64,000 nt of DNA from Neoscytalidium dimidiatum (taxonomy: Eukaryota > Ascomycota > Dothideomycetes > Botryosphaeriales > Botryosphaeriaceae), in contig CM074700.1 in NCBI GenBank assembly GCA_037367355.1, positions 3,162,001 through 3,226,000 of the forward strand. The letters run 5' to 3'. The notes under the pieces are model-generated. The model did no database searches. It had not been told where the DNA came from and saw nothing but the letters and a program-made list of their open reading frames with translations. The translations under genes were made by a program, and so were the position numbers. Below are positions 46,023 to 58,874 of this stretch, piece after piece (position 1 is the stretch's first letter; each line of letters starts with the position of its first letter).

Positions 46023-46945
46023 GTTGGTGACGCAAGCGAACCCGTAAACTTGGGATTCGTCCGTGTGACGGTGGCGAATTTCGTCGAAGTCCCAAAGAAA
46101 CCGGAGAAGTCGAGGAGAAAACAGAGCAGCTGCGAGGTTGCGTTGGAGAATTTGAGTTGAGACCGAAAGCTACGAAAGAGTCTCCATGGTGCGCAGGCGC
46201 GGAGCTGACGAGGGCCGGTGCGAGGTGAAGGCGGAGCTGCTTGTAGCTTCAGATGGGATGCGCAGCGAGTCGGACAGCGTGATGAGTGAGTTCCGGAGAA
46301 AGACTGCGTTTGCGAAAAGGCAGCGAGCTGGATTGTACGTCGCGCGTCAGAAAGGACCGTCGAGGCAGGTGTGTTGTATGCCTGGAGGTAGGAACGGAAG
46401 GCCAAAAGCGTGCTGGGATGATGAGGCGGATGCACGCTGCCGAAGTGCAGTCATGCAGCACTAGGGTCTTGCAGCAGGGTTACTTAGTCATGGCCGCAAA
46501 CCTCACCCATTTCACCGGGAAGACGGACGGAATGCGGCCATCTCTTGCCCCAGCTCAGATCACGACCGTCCTATCGCGTCGTTCGCACGCCCTCACCTCC
46601 GCAGCGTCGCATACGCACGCACCTTTGTCTAGGCAGCGAGAAAGCTTGGGGATGATACTTCGACTGCAGCTTCGAGCATCATCATTGTGCTGCAGGCGCC
46701 TATCAACCGCCTTCTGACCAAGCACAGCAGTGAGTCATTTGTTCAATTTCAATCAAAGCTCGGAATGAATATGCACAAATTTGATTCACACTGTTGCTTC
46801 ATCACAATGCAAGTCGAATACGTGTCTTCGAATGTCATGTGTTTCGTGCATTTCTCCGTAGCATCCTCTTTCCGTTATCTAAGCACTGCGAAACTCCACC
46901 TTCACTCTCCAGAAAACAAGCTTTTGTGCATCAGCCCTACGTTGC
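46023..46945. other. RdRP promoter and threonyl-tRNA synthetase 3' flank
   Basis: About 920 bases between two minus-strand genes. The frames on the plus strand (for example 46286-46717) have no motif. No RNA gene is recognised. Confidence 0.5.
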
Positions 46946-49304
46946 TCAGAGAGCGGTGACCAGAGCCCAGCTCTCCTTGAGGGCCACCAGCTTCTCGATA
47001 GCAACGTCCAGGTCGACAAGCTCTCCTCTCTGCTGAGTAGCCTGGTCGTCACGGTTGCGGATGTTGACCTTGCGCTGTTCCTTCTCCTCAGCACCGACGA
47101 CGAAGATGAAGTTGTATTGCTGCAGTTGGCCGGTGCGGATCTTCTTCTGCATAGTGTTGCCACTAACGTCAATGTCGACGTGCATTCCCTTAGCGCGGAA
47201 GATACCTTGGAGCTCATGCACGTAATCGTTGACTGCAGGCATGACTGGGACGATCAAGATCTGACGAGGGCTGAGCCAGAAAGGCCACTTTCCGGCAAAG
47301 TGCTCAGTAAGAATGGCAATAAAACGCTCGAAACTGCCGTAGATGGCACGATGGATCATGACGGGGCGTGCACATCCGGGAGTGAGCGGCTTCCTAGCGG
47401 CCTCCATGACCTCCTTCTTCTCACCCTCCTTCGGGGGCTCAGTCTTGGGTGCCTCAGCCTTCGGTGCCTCGGGCTTGGCAGCACCTGCCTCCTTAGGCTT
47501 CTCAGCCTTCTCCGCGCTCATGTACTCCAGGTTGAATTGCTGAGGAAGCTGGAAGTCAAGCTGGATCGTAGCACACTGATGCTCACGCTTGAGCGCATCA
47601 GAGATGGTGATATCGATCTTCGGGCCGTAAAAAGCACCATCACCGGGATTGAGCTCCCACTTCTCACCGCCTTGAGCTGTGAACTTATCCAAAGCAGCCT
47701 TCAGCTTATCCTCCGCGATGTCCCAAGTCTCGATATCGCCAAGGAAACCCTCAGGGCGGGTGGACAGCTTCATCTTAAACGTAAAACCGAACTTGCCGTA
47801 GACGGTCTGGAGAAAATCAAAAAGACCAGTGATCTCCTGCTCAATCTGGTCTTCTGTGCAGAAAATGTGGGTATCGTCTTGCTGGAAGCGGCGCACACGG
47901 GTAAGGCCAGTGAGCGCGCCGGAAGCCTCGTTACGGTGCAAAACACCGAAGTCAGCAATTCTCATAGGCAACTCCCTATAACTGCGTTCCCTGTGACCAA
48001 ACAGCAGGCAGTGACCGGGGCAGTTCATGGGCTTGAGTGCCCACTGGTCCTTCTCGACCTCGAACGTGAACATATCATCCTTGTAGTGCTGCCAATGGCC
48101 GGAGCGCTTCCACAAATCAGCGTTATACATGTTAGGGGACTGGACTTCCTGGTAGCCGCGCCTCCAGTACTCGTCACGCAGGAACGACTGCAGAGTGTTA
48201 TAGATGATCATGCCGTGGGGAAGGAAGAAAGCTGAACCTGGTGACCACTCGTGGAAGAAGAAAAGCTCTTGTTCCTTGCCAATCTTACGGTGATCACGCT
48301 TGGCCGCCTCCTCGAGGTATTTCAAGTGCTCTTCCATCATCTTCTTCTCAGGGAAAGAAACACCATAAATACGTTGGAGAGAGTCGTTCTTGGCATCTCC
48401 AAGGAAATAAGAAGCGGAGTTCTAGTAAGAGCTTAGCATTGATATATCACAACGTACGCAAATTGTCCCCTACCTTCATGATTTTAAAGAACTTGACCCT
48501 ACCAGTGTGGGGAACATGAGGGCCACGGCAAAGATCAATCAGAGGACCGCAGCGGTAGACTGTGGTGCTAGTGCCGTCCGGAATCTTGTCCTTGATGATG
48601 TGTTGCTTGTACTTGTTGGTCTTGAACATCTCAAGAAGCTGCTCTTTGGAGAGAGTAAGGCGCTCAAACTTCTGCTTTTCCTTGATGGCCTTGTCGGCAA
48701 TCTTCTCCAAAGGCTTGTAGTCGAGCTGCTGGACGACCTCGCCACCAGGAAGAGCCATCTCATAGTAGAAACCATCCTCGACAGGCGGGCCGATGCAAAG
48801 ATCACAGCCGAATCTCCTCTCAGCGGCTTCTCCAAGAATGTGGGCGCTGGAGTGCCAGAAGACTTTCTTGCCCTCAGGGTGCTCAAAGTCTAGCAACTCG
48901 AGATTACAGCTCTTCTCGAGCGGGCGTTCCAGATCCCAGAGCTCACCATCGACGCGGGCAATCACAGTACGTTCAAACAATGACTTGCTGATGCCACGTG
49001 CAATGTCGGCGGGGGAGGTGACCCAAGACTCGCCGACATGGACCTTACCGTCAGGCAGAGTGATGTTGATGGGCTCGCGGGGCTTGGAGGCGATTTCCTC
49101 GTCATATTTCGCCTTAAGTTCCTCGAAGATCTTAATCCTGTGGTCCAAATACTGAGGTGGGGGAGAAAGTTCGAGCGGGCGGGCGTCGGCCTCTTCACCG
49201 CCCTTCTTCTTGTCCTTCTTGGGTTGTTTTTCCTTCTTGGGCTGCTGCTTTTCGCCGACGGCCAAGTTCTTGACGCCCTCCACGGCGTCCTTAACAGCGT
49301 CCAT
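46946..49304 (-). CDS. THS1: Threonyl-tRNA synthetase
   Basis: Exons 49304-48474 and 48421-46946 join in phase 0 across a 52-base intron and encode 768 residues. The family layout is visible: a Lys-rich N-terminal arm ([13 protein letters not shown]), a TGS domain ([16 protein letters not shown]), the editing-type second domain with [11 protein letters not shown], then the class II core with [13 protein letters not shown] (motif 1 region), [16 protein letters not shown] (motif 2 region) and [17 protein letters not shown] (motif 3 region), and an anticodon-binding domain ([16 protein letters not shown]). It charges tRNA-Thr with threonine. A Pro/Lys/Glu-rich insertion of about 45 residues lies in the core, before motif 3. 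The ATG at 49304 was chosen; the frame runs upstream only from GTG. It is divergent from GAR1. Confidence 0.96.
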
Positions 49305-49536
49305 GGTGGAGATTCGGGTGGGTTTGCGATCAATGGGGCGAGGGGCAGAGTCCACGTCCGTCAAATAAAAGCTGAACTTATCCGCTTGAGTCACTAGCGT
49401 GACTCAGCCCGTGCGAGCCGACGATCTCCCGGCCGCCGCCTGCAAAAATTCCGTGAACGCGAACACCGACGCCCGCGCTGGAGCTACCACCTTGCGACAA
49501 CCTACGACCGCGCCCAATTCACATTACCAGCACAAC
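49305..49536. promoter_or_regulatory. Divergent promoter of THS1 and GAR1
   Basis: 232 bases between divergent ATGs of two genes that serve translation and ribosome biogenesis. No TATA box is seen, and the GAR1 side ends in a CACAAC leader. Confidence 0.55.
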
Positions 49537-50458
49537 ATGTCGTTCCGTGGAGGTGCCCGCGGTGGTCGCGGTGGTGCCTTTGGCCGCGGTGGCGGCGGTT
49601 TTCGCGGCGGCCGTGGTGGAGGTGCGTGGAGCAGACCTCCGAAGGGAGAAAAAAAGTCGAAGCTTTGCTGACTAGGTAATTGCAGCTCGCGGCGGCTTCT
49701 CTCAGCCCCAGGGCCCGCCTGACCAGGTCTTCGGTAAGCTGAGTGTACCTCAATTGCTTGTGTGCGCGCTGACACAGAACAGAGATGGGCTCCTTCATGC
49801 ACGCTTGCGAAGGCGAGATCGTGTGCGAGTCGATCAACACCAAGATCCCCTACTTCAACGCTCCGATCTATCTCGAGAACAAGGCAAGCAGGCACGCGTA
49901 GCTTGGATAGTTGGATTGGAAATTGACTGGGATGCAGAGCCCTATTGGCAAGGTCGATGAGATCCTTGGTCCTCTGAACCAGGTCTACTTCACCATCAAG
50001 CCGCAGGAAGGCATCCAGGCTACTTCCTTCAAGCCGGGCGACAAGTTCTACATCGGTGGAGACAAGCTTCTTCCGCTGGAGAGGTGGGCACCATCCTGCC
50101 GAAAATTATTTAGAAACAAGCGCTGACGATGCCCGTGAACAGGTTCCTTCCCAAGCCCAAGCCCCCGCCAGGTACGACTTTAACAATCATTCTTTTTATG
50201 GAGATAGATGTTAACTGTTTCATAGGTGCGCCGAAGCCGAAGCGTGCTGGTGGAGCATCTCGCGGCGGTGCAATGCGCGGTGGAGGCCGGGGTGGCCGTG
50301 GTGGCTTCACTCCTCGTGGCGGTGCAGCGCGCGGCGGTCGTGGCGGAGCTGGCTTCGGAGGTCGCGGAGGATCGAGGGGAGGCTTTGGCGGTGGAGGCTT
50401 CGGCGGTGGACGCGGCGGCGCTCCCCGCGGAGGTAGCAGAGGCAGGGGTCGCTTCTAG
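49537..50458 (+). CDS. GAR1: H/ACA snoRNP subunit Gar1
   Basis: Six exons (49537-49621, 49686-49733, 49783-49883, 49938-50083, 50143-50171, 50226-50458) close in frame and encode 213 residues. Two Gly-Arg-rich (GAR) domains flank a core beta-barrel with [31 protein letters not shown] and [10 protein letters not shown], as expected for Gar1. The protein binds Cbf5/dyskerin and helps H/ACA RNAs guide pseudouridylation in the nucleolus. Intron 3 starts GCAAGC, not GT, and ends CAG: a GC-AG intron forced by the conserved NK|SPIGKV junction. Exon 5 is only 29 bases. Its introns range from about 49 to 64 bases. Confidence 0.95.
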
Positions 50459-50913
50459 TTGATGCCCTTTACTTGTGCTCACGGCTCATGGGACGGCGTT
50501 CGCGGGTTGGGAGTGGCTCTCTTCGTTTTCTCTATTCTATTTTCCAGACGATTGAAGTCTGAGCGGTTCACGGGTCTAATGGAGCAAAAAAGCTCTAGCA
50601 ACAATTGGAAAAGTTCATCTGAGAGCATCACATGCGGCGTGTTCAGCCCTGCGTGACCAAGAAACGTGTGTGTGACTGGTTTGGGAAGCTGATCCACGTT
50701 GATGCTGTTTAGCGCGGGCTGGCCGCTGCGATGACGTTTCGGTCTGGCCCGCCGCTTCTGGACCCGAAATCTTGCCTGGAAAACAAAGTGTCGCTGCACA
50801 GCCTCTCCCAACCTCAACTTACACTCTCATAACTCACCTCTCCTCCACGAGCACTCGCTGCTCTCGACCACCAGCAACCTCGCTATCCTCTTTTCGTATC
50901 ACTAAGTGCCGTC
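50459..50913. other. Intergenic between GAR1 and phosphatidylserine synthase
   Basis: 455 bases: the GAR1 3' UTR and the next gene's promoter with a CT/AC-rich leader. Nothing else is recognised. Confidence 0.5.
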
Positions 50914-51458
50914 ATGTCGCGAAGAAACGGTGCCGGCGGCAGTTCCGACAAGGATGTCAGCTCCACGCCTGTTTCCGAGAACCCAGGTACGTTTGCACGC
51001 GTCGCTGACCCGTGAGGATGGCCGCTCACTTTTTCGCAGGCCTCGAGAAGCAGAAGAGGCTCCTCTCTGCCGATGCTGGCCATTTCTCGCTGATCAAGTA
51101 CGTCTCCGTTGCGCAATGGCAAACGCAGCCGTCAGCTAACCAATGCAGAGCTATGCACCTTGCGGATGTGATTACCGAGCTGAACGGTGGGTCTTGAGCC
51201 TTGTCTTGCATGCAAACGTCCGTCTGACGTTGTGTGGCAGGATTCTGCGGCGTTATGTCCGTGTTCTCCTCGATGCGTTACTGCCTCGGCGACCCGAGCG
51301 ACTTCGGCAACCTGTGGGCTGCGCTGGCCTTTATGCCGTTCGGCCTGTTCTTTGATTTCATGGATGGCAAGGTTGCTAGGTGGAGGAAGAAGGCTTCGAT
51401 GATGGGCCAGGAGCTGGATTCACTTGCGGACCTGGTACGTCTAGCGGAGCCGCCTATG

Positions 51459-51489
<31 letters not shown>

Positions 51490-51871
51490 ACCCATCAGTC
51501 AGATCTCATTCGGTGTTGCCCCCGCCTGTTGTGCCATGGCTATCGGACTGCGCACGCCAGTGGACCACTTCCTCCTGACCTTCTACGTCCTCTGCGGCCT
51601 CACGCGTCTCGCCCGCTTCAACGTCACGGCGCAGCTACTCCCCAAGGACGCGACCGGCAAGGCGAAGTACTTTGAGGGCACGCCTATCCCTACGTCGCTC
51701 GGTCTCGACAGCGTCATGGCATACTGGGTGTATAAGGGCTGGGTTCTGGACAACGTGCCCCTCGGCACGGCGCTCACTGGCACCCCTTTTGAATTCCATC
51801 CCATCATCGGCATGTTCTTGGTGCATGGATGCCTCATGGTCAGCAAGACGCTGAAGGTGCCCAAGCCGTAA
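50914..51871 (+). CDS. CHO1: CDP-diacylglycerol-serine O-phosphatidyltransferase
   Basis: Five exons (50914-50986, 51040-51097, 51149-51186, 51241-51434, 51503-51871) close in frame and encode 243 residues. The CDP-alcohol phosphotransferase motif D(x2)DG(x2)AR(x8)G(x3)D(x3)D is complete as DFMDGKVAR...GQELDSLAD (about residues 95-120). [15 protein letters not shown] and FNVTAQLLP.. are known class I phosphatidylserine-synthase blocks. The hydrophobic segments ([36 protein letters not shown]) fit a multi-span ER protein. It makes phosphatidylserine from CDP-diacylglycerol and serine, a fungus-type reaction absent from mammals. Intron 4 contains a CTG/GCT repeat. A 38-base exon 3 is fixed by phase. 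Confidence 0.95.
51451..51490 (+). repeat. CTG/GCT microsatellite in an intron
   Basis: About 12 near-perfect GCT units lie in intron 4 of the phosphatidylserine synthase gene. Confidence 0.8.
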
Positions 51872-52961
51872 TTTTCCTATAGAACCCGGCAGGCAAAAAG
51901 ACTGGATCATGAGCTAGACGGGCGGTGGGGAATGCGAGCTAGCGCATGGAGGCAACCACGCACGCAGCTGGTTGACTGTGTAACGATATGACGAGCATGG
52001 CCACGGCGGTAGACAATTAATTCATGACCTGCGCGATGCGTCGTCCTCGGTGCAGCGGGATCGTTGCTCTGCGTGACCTCATCACCTACTTATTTTTTCC
52101 GAGGGCTCAGAAGTGTGGCTGCGCGCTCGGCGTGCAGCTGGGGCGCTGATTCATAAGGGCTGAGTAACAGGGTCCGTCTCGCGGCTAAACAGGCTGGGCG
52201 CGATGGTGCCGGGGTCGGCGTCTGCGCGCGAGTCGTCGGCAAGTGCACCGGCGGCCAGTGAGGGCGGCAGCATTTCATCGCCAGCAGAGTCATGTGCCGG
52301 CTTAAGCTCCAGGAACAGGGCGAAGACGGCAATTCCGCCAGCTCCACTGCCGGAAGAGGTCGGGCAGCGGGCCCTGCAGTGCGTTCGCTGCATGCGTGAC
52401 GCCTCAGTGCTCGGCTGATCCCGTTCTCTTTCGCGGAGAAGCCTGAAGCTTTCCCCGCCTTTTTGCGATGCTTCCGGGGTCCCGCGCCAGGCGCATCCAA
52501 CTTGGCAGCTGGCTGGCCGCCGCTGGTTGGGACTAACGGCGCAGCGGCCTGCTAGCAGCGACATGTCGTAGTCGTCCTGCGCGTTCCGTCCCTCTTCTCC
52601 AACCTCACCGCGTCCTCGGCCACAAAAGCAACCAGGCGCCCACGCTCGCTGGCCCGAATACGACTTGTTCCTAGCGCCCTCTGAGACACGGTATGGGTCC
52701 TTGGCCGTCCCTTGTGCATGCATGCGAAGGTTAGCCGGAGCTGATAAGTCCGATCCCGACGACTGCGCGCGCCCTCCAAGTCGTCTCTGTCTGCCTGTCA
52801 ATCGCCTGCCATTCCAGTCCCATCATGTCCGCTTGAGCAATTGGCCGGGCTGACTCTCCGCCAAACCCACTAACACACCCATGCAGGAGCCCATTGTCCT
52901 GTGCTTGTCGCTGACTGCCAATTCGCCGGTCCAAGAAGAGCACGGTACCATTCTGCCGAAC
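51872..52961. other. Intergenic before the C2H2 regulator
   Basis: About 1.1 kb. The last part is the regulator's leader and contains an in-frame upstream ATG at 52881 without an intervening stop. Minus-strand frames of up to 216 codons here start at non-ATG codons or lack motifs. Nothing else is recognised. Confidence 0.5.
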
Positions 52962-55825
52962 ATGTCCGGCAAGCAGAGGCGCGTCTACAAGTGCAGCACC
53001 TGCGCCAGAGTTTTCAAGCGGAGCGAGCACTGTTCGCGCCACGAGCGTATCCACACCCGTGAGAGACCATTTTCATGCCAGTATTGTCACAAGAGGTACG
53101 CGCGCAAGGACCTGGTCACCCGCCACGAGAAGACATTGCATTCCGAGAAGAGGAGGCAATCGGTTGCCACCGTCGTCCCCGACTCCCCGGATTCACGAAG
53201 ATCCTCCGAGTCGAGCGATACTATCAATGTATCAATCCCCAGCAATGACTCGGCCCAGCTCGGCCTGCAGCAGTCTTTCGAGGCAGAGAAGGAGATCCAA
53301 CCCTCCGCCGCCTCGGCAATAGAACATCGCCCATCCATTGCGGCCTCGGCTGAGCTCTCCCCTCACCAGTTGGCAGTGGGAGATGGCCGGCGAAATTCTC
53401 AGATCATCATCCCCGCCGATATTGCAACACCCTCCTTTGGCTTTGGAAATGCCGTCGAGAACCTTTATCCTAGCCCTCAGAGCTGCCCTGAGCAAATCCA
53501 AGCCACTGTCCAACCGTGGACCGAGCATATTGTAGCTCTCCAGGAAGTACCAATGCAGTCTGCCTTCATGCCGATTGACCCGCAGCTCTGCGACCCTCAA
53601 CCGTCTCTTGACTTCGAAATCATGAACCACAGGGGTAGCCAGCCGTCGCAAGCTGCGGTACCGAGCGTGGAAGCGAGGAATGACTCGATGGATGCGGTGC
53701 AGGAAACCATGGCTCCGCCAAACAAGCGCCGGAGATTAACCAGCTCACGAAACCACACCATCGACACTCAACGCGCTTCACGGCACGACTGGCATCATGA
53801 GCTTGACTCGGCATCGATTGACATATTTCGCGACTTTTGGTCACCCCCAGAGCCTCCATCTGACGTAGCGCCGAACACCATGGACTCGTTAGTAACTCCT
53901 GACAGCCTAGACTTCTCAATACCGATCGATCCCTTTCTAATGGGCGGTCAGGATTTTTCTGGGCAGCAGCAGAACGGGAACTTGTTCGCCTCCAGTTTCG
54001 CATTTGGGAATTCGTCGCTGAATGTTGGTATCACGAATTGGCAATCCTTTCTGGACGGTCCATCCCAGGGTTCACAAGAAGACAAGCCGAACCCGCCAAA
54101 GCTTGCCGTTAACGAGAACACGTATCGGAGCATCTGTGGTGACCTTCAAGCTCGGATGAAAAAGGAAGAATGGGACCAAAGCAAACTTCCTAGCGCTCAA
54201 GAATTGCAAAAATGTATCGAGAGCTACATCAGCTGTTTTCACCGCCACTTTCCGATCATTCACTTCCCATCCTTGAAATTGGAGTCTTCACCGAGCCCTC
54301 TAATTCTGGCCATTTGCTGTATTGGCGCGATGTATCGGCTTGACAGGCGGCGTGCAACTACTCTTCATGAGCTCGCAAGCCCACTGCTGCATTCGGCCAT
54401 ATCCGCAAGTCGTAAGGTGAGGCCCCCTTCACCGGGACCTCTATGGGCAGTGCAGGGAAACCTGTTACTTGCCATGTATGCAGTCTTTAGTGGCCGATCT
54501 GCGCTTGTTCTGTCCAATATTGAGAGATCCGGTTTCTTCAGCGCCGAATATCGGTTGCGTAGGACATCTCTGGCTTCAGAGGCCGATGTCAGCGGAACAA
54601 GCTGGGAAGACTGGTCGAGCAAAGAGTCCAGCAAAAGACTCCTTTGCGGAATATTGATCTTGAGCAACCTCATCTCGATCACCTACGGCACAGCCCCCTG
54701 GTTTTCAGTCGGCGAGGACCTGCAAGTCGAACTCCCGGCTAAGGACAACATCTGGGACGCTCAAAGAGCCAGCCAATGGGCCGACCTCATGAAGAAGGCA
54801 AAGCAAGACTCGCAAAAGACGATCAAGGAGGCCTTGCTAGACTCCCTCTCCTCGCAAGATCAGCTGGTCGAAGAAGATCAGCAGCAACCCCTCTTCTCCG
54901 GCTTCGCGAACCTCGTTCTCGCCCACGCCGCCAATATCCACGTCTGGCACCTCTCGCAGCTGTCCCAGTACCTCATCTCATCGCCCAGCACCGCATCATC
55001 ATCGTCCATCGTCTCCGACGCCTCCGCCTCCCTCGACGCCTGCTACCGCGCCCTCCTGGGCGATCGCCCCAGCGACCAGTATCGCCACCCCTACTCCTCC
55101 GACCCGCAGTCCTCCCTCGCGTTCAACACCGACGCCCTCCTCAGCATCGCCTCCACCCGCCTCCTCCTCCTCGGCACCTCACCAGCCTCCCCTTCCTTCA
55201 ACCGCTTCGTCCTCGCCTCCTCCGACTCCCGCCACGACACCGTCGCCGCGGCGGGCGCGTTCCTGCAGCAGGCAAGAGGCGGCGGGCGCGGCACATGGTG
55301 CACGCGCGGCGCGGAGCGCGCATGCGAGAACTTTGCGATGCCCGGCCGCGTCGGCACGTTATTGGTCCGCAAGACGGCCGCGTTTGGTTGGAGCGTCGAG
55401 ATCGCGGTCGCGTGGTGGGATACCGCGCTTTTCCTGACGAGGTGGGCGCATGGGGTGCAGATGGCGGAAGGGGAGGGAGAGAGGGATGCGGAAGAGGAAA
55501 GAGTGGTGGGGTTGGTGGAGGCGTGTTTGGCGGAGATGGAGGGGGAGGATGGCGTGAGCGGTGATGGCGTGGAAGAGCGGGATGGGGTGGGGAAGGGGAG
55601 GGGGAATAGGAGTTTGGGCGCGAGGGTCGCGCGGACGGCGGCGGTGTTTTTGGAGGATACGTGGGTTTGGGGCGGTGAGTTGGGTTCCGTTCGATTCACT
55701 TGCTGCTTTAGTTTCTGTGCTGACTTCTTGTGCTTGCAGTGACACCTCGAATGGGATCGGTTTTGAGAGTTCTGGCGGATGCCTGCGAGCGGGATTTCGA
55801 GGAGACGAAGGCGATGGGGAGCTGA
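52962..55825 (+). CDS. C2H2 zinc-finger / fungal-specific transcription factor
   Basis: Exons 52962-55674 and 55740-55825 join in phase 1 across a 65-base intron and encode 932 residues. Two adjacent C2H2 fingers (YKCSTCARVFKRSEHCSRH and FSCQYCHKRYARKDLVTRH) lie at residues about 9-60, ending in a Lys/Arg stretch. A long disordered Ser/Gln region follows, then the fungal-specific transcription-factor domain from about residue 410 (SYISCFHRHFPIIHFPSL, LILAICCIGAMYRLDRR). The ATG at 52962 directly precedes the fingers; one 27 codons upstream at 52881 is in frame and could extend it. Such proteins are nuclear and often regulate metabolism or stress response; the target is unknown. The second exon adds 28 residues (RMGSVLRVLADACERDF). 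Confidence 0.92.
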
Positions 55826-56853
55826 GGAGCAGGGGATCTACTAATATGATCGCTGCTTGGCGTTCTGTTCATGGACGCATTCTTGATGGTTTGCTTCAAC
55901 GGTTACATGAAGAAAATGGAAAATCGAGACGGACTGGCTTAAGACTGGTGTGGGAATGGGTGGCGAAAGAAGAGAAGAGGTTTGAACCGTCATCGGAGTT
56001 TTAGGTATTTTGCACAGTTTCGTTTGTTTTTGGCATGATAGAACAGGCAGATCGGATGGAGGCGGCCATTGTCATCTGGTAATGTTTCTGTAGCTGGTCG
56101 TAGAAATGCCTATTTTTTTTTTTTTTTTCTGTTCGTGCCAACTGCGCAAGGATTGTTGTCGTAATGAGATTTGTATACTCCGAATAGTCCGAAGCGCGCT
56201 GAGCTGTGCGCGGACCTTTGCAATGAAGGAACACGGCGGCGATATGTCAGCATCCTTTTATTCCTATGCGGGGAAGTTTTGTTGTCTGGAGCAGTGACCC
56301 CGCGGCGGGGTTGGAGGGCGTCTTGTGTTTTGACGGTGGGGCAGCACACGCCGGAACGTCCTTTGTCTTTTTGACCCCACACACCCGCGAGCGCTGACGT
56401 GACCCTTTCTCTCTCTCAATCGAAGCAGAAGCTTCCCCGCAGGAACATGGGAGCTACTCCCATGCTTGATACTAGCCCAGCCCCTCCAGTCAAGGGGCTT
56501 GCCGCACCGGGATCTTCGGACGAGAGATACGTGAAGTATGAGTATTTAATGGCGGCTGTGTACCGTTCGCCCGCCGGCGCATGAATCTGCAACCCGTTTT
56601 ATTCCACCTTGCTCGTGCGTCTTGTCCGCTGGAGCATTTATCGAGCGGCACGCCGTCTGTTATCTCCACCGGTACCTTGGAACGCTAAACCACCGGCATC
56701 AGTCACCATAGACAGGAGGCCGCTGCGAACTATACTCACCCGCTAGTTCCCGTCTCTTTATTCGATTACCAGCCGCTCGTACACCACGAGGCAGAGTCAC
56801 TTCATCCTCACGTAATCTCTCGCTTTTAGAGACGCACCTATAGAAGGGACACC
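55826..56853. other. Intergenic between regulator and esterase
   Basis: About 1 kb with an 18-T run near 56112. The last 250 bases are the esterase promoter and leader. No gene was recognised. Confidence 0.5.

Positions 56854-58874
<2,021 letters not shown>

Noticed and set aside
47117..48235. 372-codon plus-strand frame opposite threonyl-tRNA synthetase
   Set aside because: Antisense shadow of a certain gene; no motif.
49305..49394. N-terminal extension of threonyl-tRNA synthetase as a mitochondrial presequence
   Set aside because: The frame extends only to a GTG, and the segment is rich in Asp, not a presequence-like sequence.
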